Assembly: GCF_937959485.1 (NCBI RefSeq)
Contig: NZ_CALGPY010000005.1
Coordinates: 1-64,000 of the forward strand
Direction of reading: 5' to 3'
DNA length: 64,000 nucleotides
DNA from: an uncultured Campylobacter sp.
GTDB lineage: Bacteria > Campylobacterota > Campylobacteria > Campylobacterales > Campylobacteraceae
The translations under genes and the position numbers were made by a program. The notes under the pieces were generated by a model, which worked only from the letters and a program-made list of their open reading frames with translations, was not told the origin of the DNA and made no database searches. Shown in pieces: positions 61,305-64,000 of the stretch; position 1 is the stretch's first letter, and each line of letters starts with the position of its first letter.

Positions 61305-63995
61305 TTATATCGTTTTTACGTCCCTGCCCCTGAAGGCAAGAGCGATTATTAAAAAGACCGCCGCTATTATACAATAAAACGGCGCGGGTATCTGCGGCGC
61401 ATCGCCTGCGGCGTAAGAGTGCATGCCGGTGAGGTAGAAATTTACGCCGAAATAGGTCATTATGATCGAGCTATACGCGAGCGTCGAACTCACGCAATAA
61501 ACATAGATCGAGCCGAGTTTCGGGATAAATTTTAGATGCAGCACGATCGCATAGACGATGATCGAGACATATGACCAGGTCTCTTTGCTATCCCAGCCCC
61601 AGTATCGCCCCCAGCTCTCATTCGCCCATACGCCGCCGAAGAAATTTCCGAGCGTCAGCATCGAAAGCCCCACGATAAGGCTGATCTCGTTGATCGCCGT
61701 TATATATCTGATCTGAGCGTTGAGCCGCTCGCGATTGGCGCTGTTTTTAAGCGCCATCAAAATAAGAGCCAAAAGACCGAGCAGACAGCTAAGCCCTAAA
61801 AATCCGTAGCTAGCCGTGATAACCGAGACGTGGATGCTAAGCCAATAGGACTTTAGCACCGGCACGAGGTTGGTGATCTGTGGATTTACGAAGCTCATAT
61901 GCGCTACGAGCATTACGATACTAGCTAGCAGGCAGCTCGCGCTTAGCGTAAGTAGGGACTTTCTAAAAAATATGATCCCCGCAAGCGCCGCCGACCAGCC
62001 GATGTAGATCATCGACTCATAGCTATCGCTCCACGGCGCGTGAGCCGCTACGTACCAGCGCAGCGCGAGCGCGAGGGTATGTGCCGCAAAGCTTGCGGCA
62101 AAGGCTGCAAATAAAATTTTTTGCGCGAGAGTGAAGCGCTTGCCGCAAAGCGCGCCCAAAAGCGCCAGTATTATAGCTACGCCGCCTAGGATCATATAGC
62201 AATAAACTAGCTTTTTGAAAACCGAAGCTTTGTTATAAAACACCTCGGCCTTGACGCGACTAACGCTTGGAAGAATAGCTGCCGAGGTGGCTCTTTGGTA
62301 GTTCTTCAGCTCCGCAAGTGCTGCATCCGCTTTAGCCCAATCATTATCCGAAATTCCATCCTGCAAGCCATTTAGATAGTCATTTAGCACGCCTTTAATC
62401 TGCGGAGCGATCCTATAATCCGCAAAGGCGTCGTTCGGCGAAAGCCACGCGTTTTGCGGGTCGTTCGGCACGGGGATAAATTTAAAAAACACCCCTCTAA
62501 AGGTCAGATACGCGATATTGAGCCGCTCGTCGAATTTAATCAGCTCGTTACCCAGCACGCCGCGGCGCGAGGCGCTTTTTTCATTCGCCTCGTCCAGGGC
62601 GTGGGCGAGCTTGTAGTTGCCGTTTTCATCAAAGACCGAATTGAAGCTCGCATATCGCTCCTGTGGCGCCAAGCCTAGCATCTTTTTGATCTCGTCGTTT
62701 TTGATCTTGATGATCTTTTGATCGCGCCAGAACGCGGGATTTAGGCTCATTCCTAGGATCATCTGCTCGGCGCTTAAGCCGTAAAGCCCCTCCGTACCTG
62801 AAATTTTATTTACGATCTCGCTTGCTTCGGTACTAAGCGGCTTGATCCTGCCCATATAATCTTGCACCAAAAGCTCCGCGAACGCGCCGTTTGCGTGAAC
62901 GCGCGAGTTGGCTTTAAGGTTTGCCAGATAGTTTTCATCCGCAGCGCGAAGCTCAATGCTGAAAAAAAGCGGCGCGATTAGAAGAAGCGCGGCGGGCGCA
63001 TTGTTTTTGATAAATTTAGCGAGCTTTTTAAACCTGCTGCCCACGGTAAAAAGATTGCCGATAAATCCGACGCAAAGCAAGAAATAGCCGAAATAAGTGG
63101 GGATTTTACCAGGATCGCGGTTAAGCTCCAGCACCGTGCCCAGCTCGTCCGTGTCGTAGGAGGATTGAAAGAGCTTAAAGCCGTCAAAGCTTAGCGGGTG
63201 GTTCATATAAATTTCATGCTCCCCCACGCTCTTGCCCTCTTTTAAAATTTCAACGTCGCTAGCATAGGACGATGGGCTTTGCGAGCCCGGGTAGCGCTCG
63301 AGCTTAAATTTCAAAAGCTTTACCGCAAACGGAAGCTCTATGAGTTTCGAGCCCCAGCTTAGCATTATCTCTTCGCCGTCAAAGTTTAAAATTTTAGGCT
63401 CGCCCAGCCAGCCCGCGCCGCCGCGCAGCTGCGCTTCTTGCTCGCTTCCGCCCTCAAAGCCCGCCTTTACCGCAAGCGTGCCCTGTTCGCCTTTGGGCGC
63501 GGGTTTGTAGGAGTCAAATTTGACGGTGAAGCTTTTGGAATTTATACTTTGCGTGAAGCTAAAATCGTTATCGCCGATCTGAGATAGATTTAGCGGATGC
63601 TCAAACAGCGCGTCTTGCGTGCGGATTTGCAAGTATGGTTTGACGCTTACCATCTCGCTTTCGCTCTCGCCCGCTCTTACGTGCAGCACGCCCTCGGTGC
63701 CGAAATAGCGCGTCAGCGCCGCGCCGATAAAGATAACGATAAATGCCGCGTGAAGGACGAAGGAGCCGAAGCGGCGCCACATTTTGGTTTTGATTATAAT
63801 GCCGAGCAGGCTCAGCGTCGCCGCACCCATGACGCACTCGTACCAGCGCGCCTCATAGACTAAAATTTTAGCCGTTTGCGTATCGTAAATGCTCTCTAAA
63901 AAGGTTGCGACGCCGGCACCTGCGGCTAGGATAAAAAGGAGGCAGAGCGCGAACTTGTAAGAGATGAAAAATTTTAATATTTTTAGCGCGCTCAT
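61305..63995 (-). CDS. ccsA: Fused cytochrome c biogenesis protein CcsBA (ResB-ResC)
   Basis: An 896-residue inner-membrane haem exporter and cytochrome c synthetase. The N-terminal part (about 1-330) is ResB/CcsB-like with four helices and a large periplasmic domain; a central loop region (about 355-600) follows; the C-terminal part (about 605-896) is CcsA/ResC with WSDSYESMIYIGWSAA near 653 and the WWD haem-handling motif ANESWGRYWGWDSKETW near 795. It matures NosZ, NosC1 and NosC2 type cytochromes. The ATG at 63995 is five bases from the window edge; the start is plausible but upstream sequence is not available. Confidence 0.93.
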   Translation of the reverse strand: MSALKILKFFISYKFALCLLFILAAGAGVATFLESIYDTQTAKILVYEARWYECVMGAATLSLLGIIIKTKMWRRFGSFVLHAAFIVIFIGAALTRYFGTEGVLHVRAGESESEMVSVKPYLQIRTQDALFEHPLNLSQIGDNDFSFTQSINSKSFTVKFDSYKPAPKGEQGTLAVKAGFEGGSEQEAQLRGGAGWLGEPKILNFDGEEIMLSWGSKLIELPFAVKLLKFKLERYPGSQSPSSYASDVEILKEGKSVGEHEIYMNHPLSFDGFKLFQSSYDTDELGTVLELNRDPGKIPTYFGYFLLCVGFIGNLFTVGSRFKKLAKFIKNNAPAALLLIAPLFFSIELRAADENYLANLKANSRVHANGAFAELLVQDYMGRIKPLSTEASEIVNKISGTEGLYGLSAEQMILGMSLNPAFWRDQKIIKIKNDEIKKMLGLAPQERYASFNSVFDENGNYKLAHALDEANEKSASRRGVLGNELIKFDERLNIAYLTFRGVFFKFIPVPNDPQNAWLSPNDAFADYRIAPQIKGVLNDYLNGLQDGISDNDWAKADAALAELKNYQRATSAAILPSVSRVKAEVFYNKASVFKKLVYCYMILGGVAIILALLGALCGKRFTLAQKILFAAFAASFAAHTLALALRWYVAAHAPWSDSYESMIYIGWSAALAGIIFFRKSLLTLSASCLLASIVMLVAHMSFVNPQITNLVPVLKSYWLSIHVSVITASYGFLGLSCLLGLLALILMALKNSANRERLNAQIRYITAINEISLIVGLSMLTLGNFFGGVWANESWGRYWGWDSKETWSYVSIIVYAIVLHLKFIPKLGSIYVYCVSSTLAYSSIIMTYFGVNFYLTGMHSYAAGDAPQIPAPFYCIIAAVFLIIALAFRGRDVKTI

Positions 63996-64000
63996 TAACC

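Overview
The window looks like chromosome from a Campylobacter of the moderate-GC, oral, anaerobic type (C. gracilis, C. showae and C. rectus are the obvious comparisons; species cannot be fixed from sequence alone). The evidence is a CiaB-like protein, the fldA / Cj1383c-like / DUF2325 trio seen in C. jejuni, a clade II nitrous oxide reductase cluster in Wolinella-like order, CcsBA-type cytochrome c biogenesis, and GC-rich coding DNA peppered with short A/T words of the form AAATTT, AAATTC and GAATTC.

Region by region: 1-4.6 kb holds a YciA thioesterase, CiaB, small membrane proteins and a hairpin-forming intergenic element in three copies. 4.7-8.1 kb is a triple fusion for lysophospholipid uptake and re-acylation. 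8.8-9.6 kb is a lipoprotein gene broken at an A7 run. 9.9-16.4 kb carries flavodoxin, two conserved Campylobacter proteins, an Asp/Glu racemase and pyruvate:ferredoxin/flavodoxin oxidoreductase. 17.2-21.6 kb carries SotB, an EcsC-like/TerB-like pair that is probably one frameshifted gene, a two-subunit fumarase and a DUF2809 protein. 21.8-24.6 kb is a distinctly AT-rich, overlapping four-gene island (GNAT with PUA/EVE-like domain, ASCH, membrane-anchored unknown, second GNAT) that abuts a truncated phage late-control-D gene. 25-31 kb is the nickel-pincer lactate racemase set larA-C-E-B and a Dcu dicarboxylate transporter.

31.1-43.3 kb is a nos cluster: propeller-like protein, nosZ, nosB, nosD, nosG, nosC1, nosC2, nosH, nosF, nosL, an 800-base repeat-rich gap, nosY and a second NosL-like gene. 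43.5-48.9 kb holds a nickel CO dehydrogenase with a long histidine-rich N-terminal extension, a decayed substrate-binding protein, and a FecCD/FecE-type importer. 49.2-55.3 kb holds a DUF4139 protein, a degenerate tandem family of small membrane proteins, a small hydrolase and a DUF364 protein. 55.9-60.4 kb is a tightly coupled six-gene operon of NosL-like proteins plus an ABC transporter and a CxxC membrane protein, followed upstream by a Sel1-repeat protein and CcsBA at the window edge.

Together the genes describe anaerobic respiration and fermentation-linked metabolism: pyruvate oxidation via flavodoxin, fumarase and C4-dicarboxylate exchange, lactate racemisation, N2O and possibly CO use, with unusually heavy investment in nickel (Lar, CooS) and copper (NosZ, NosL proteins). 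No rRNA, tRNA, CRISPR array or intact insertion sequence was found.
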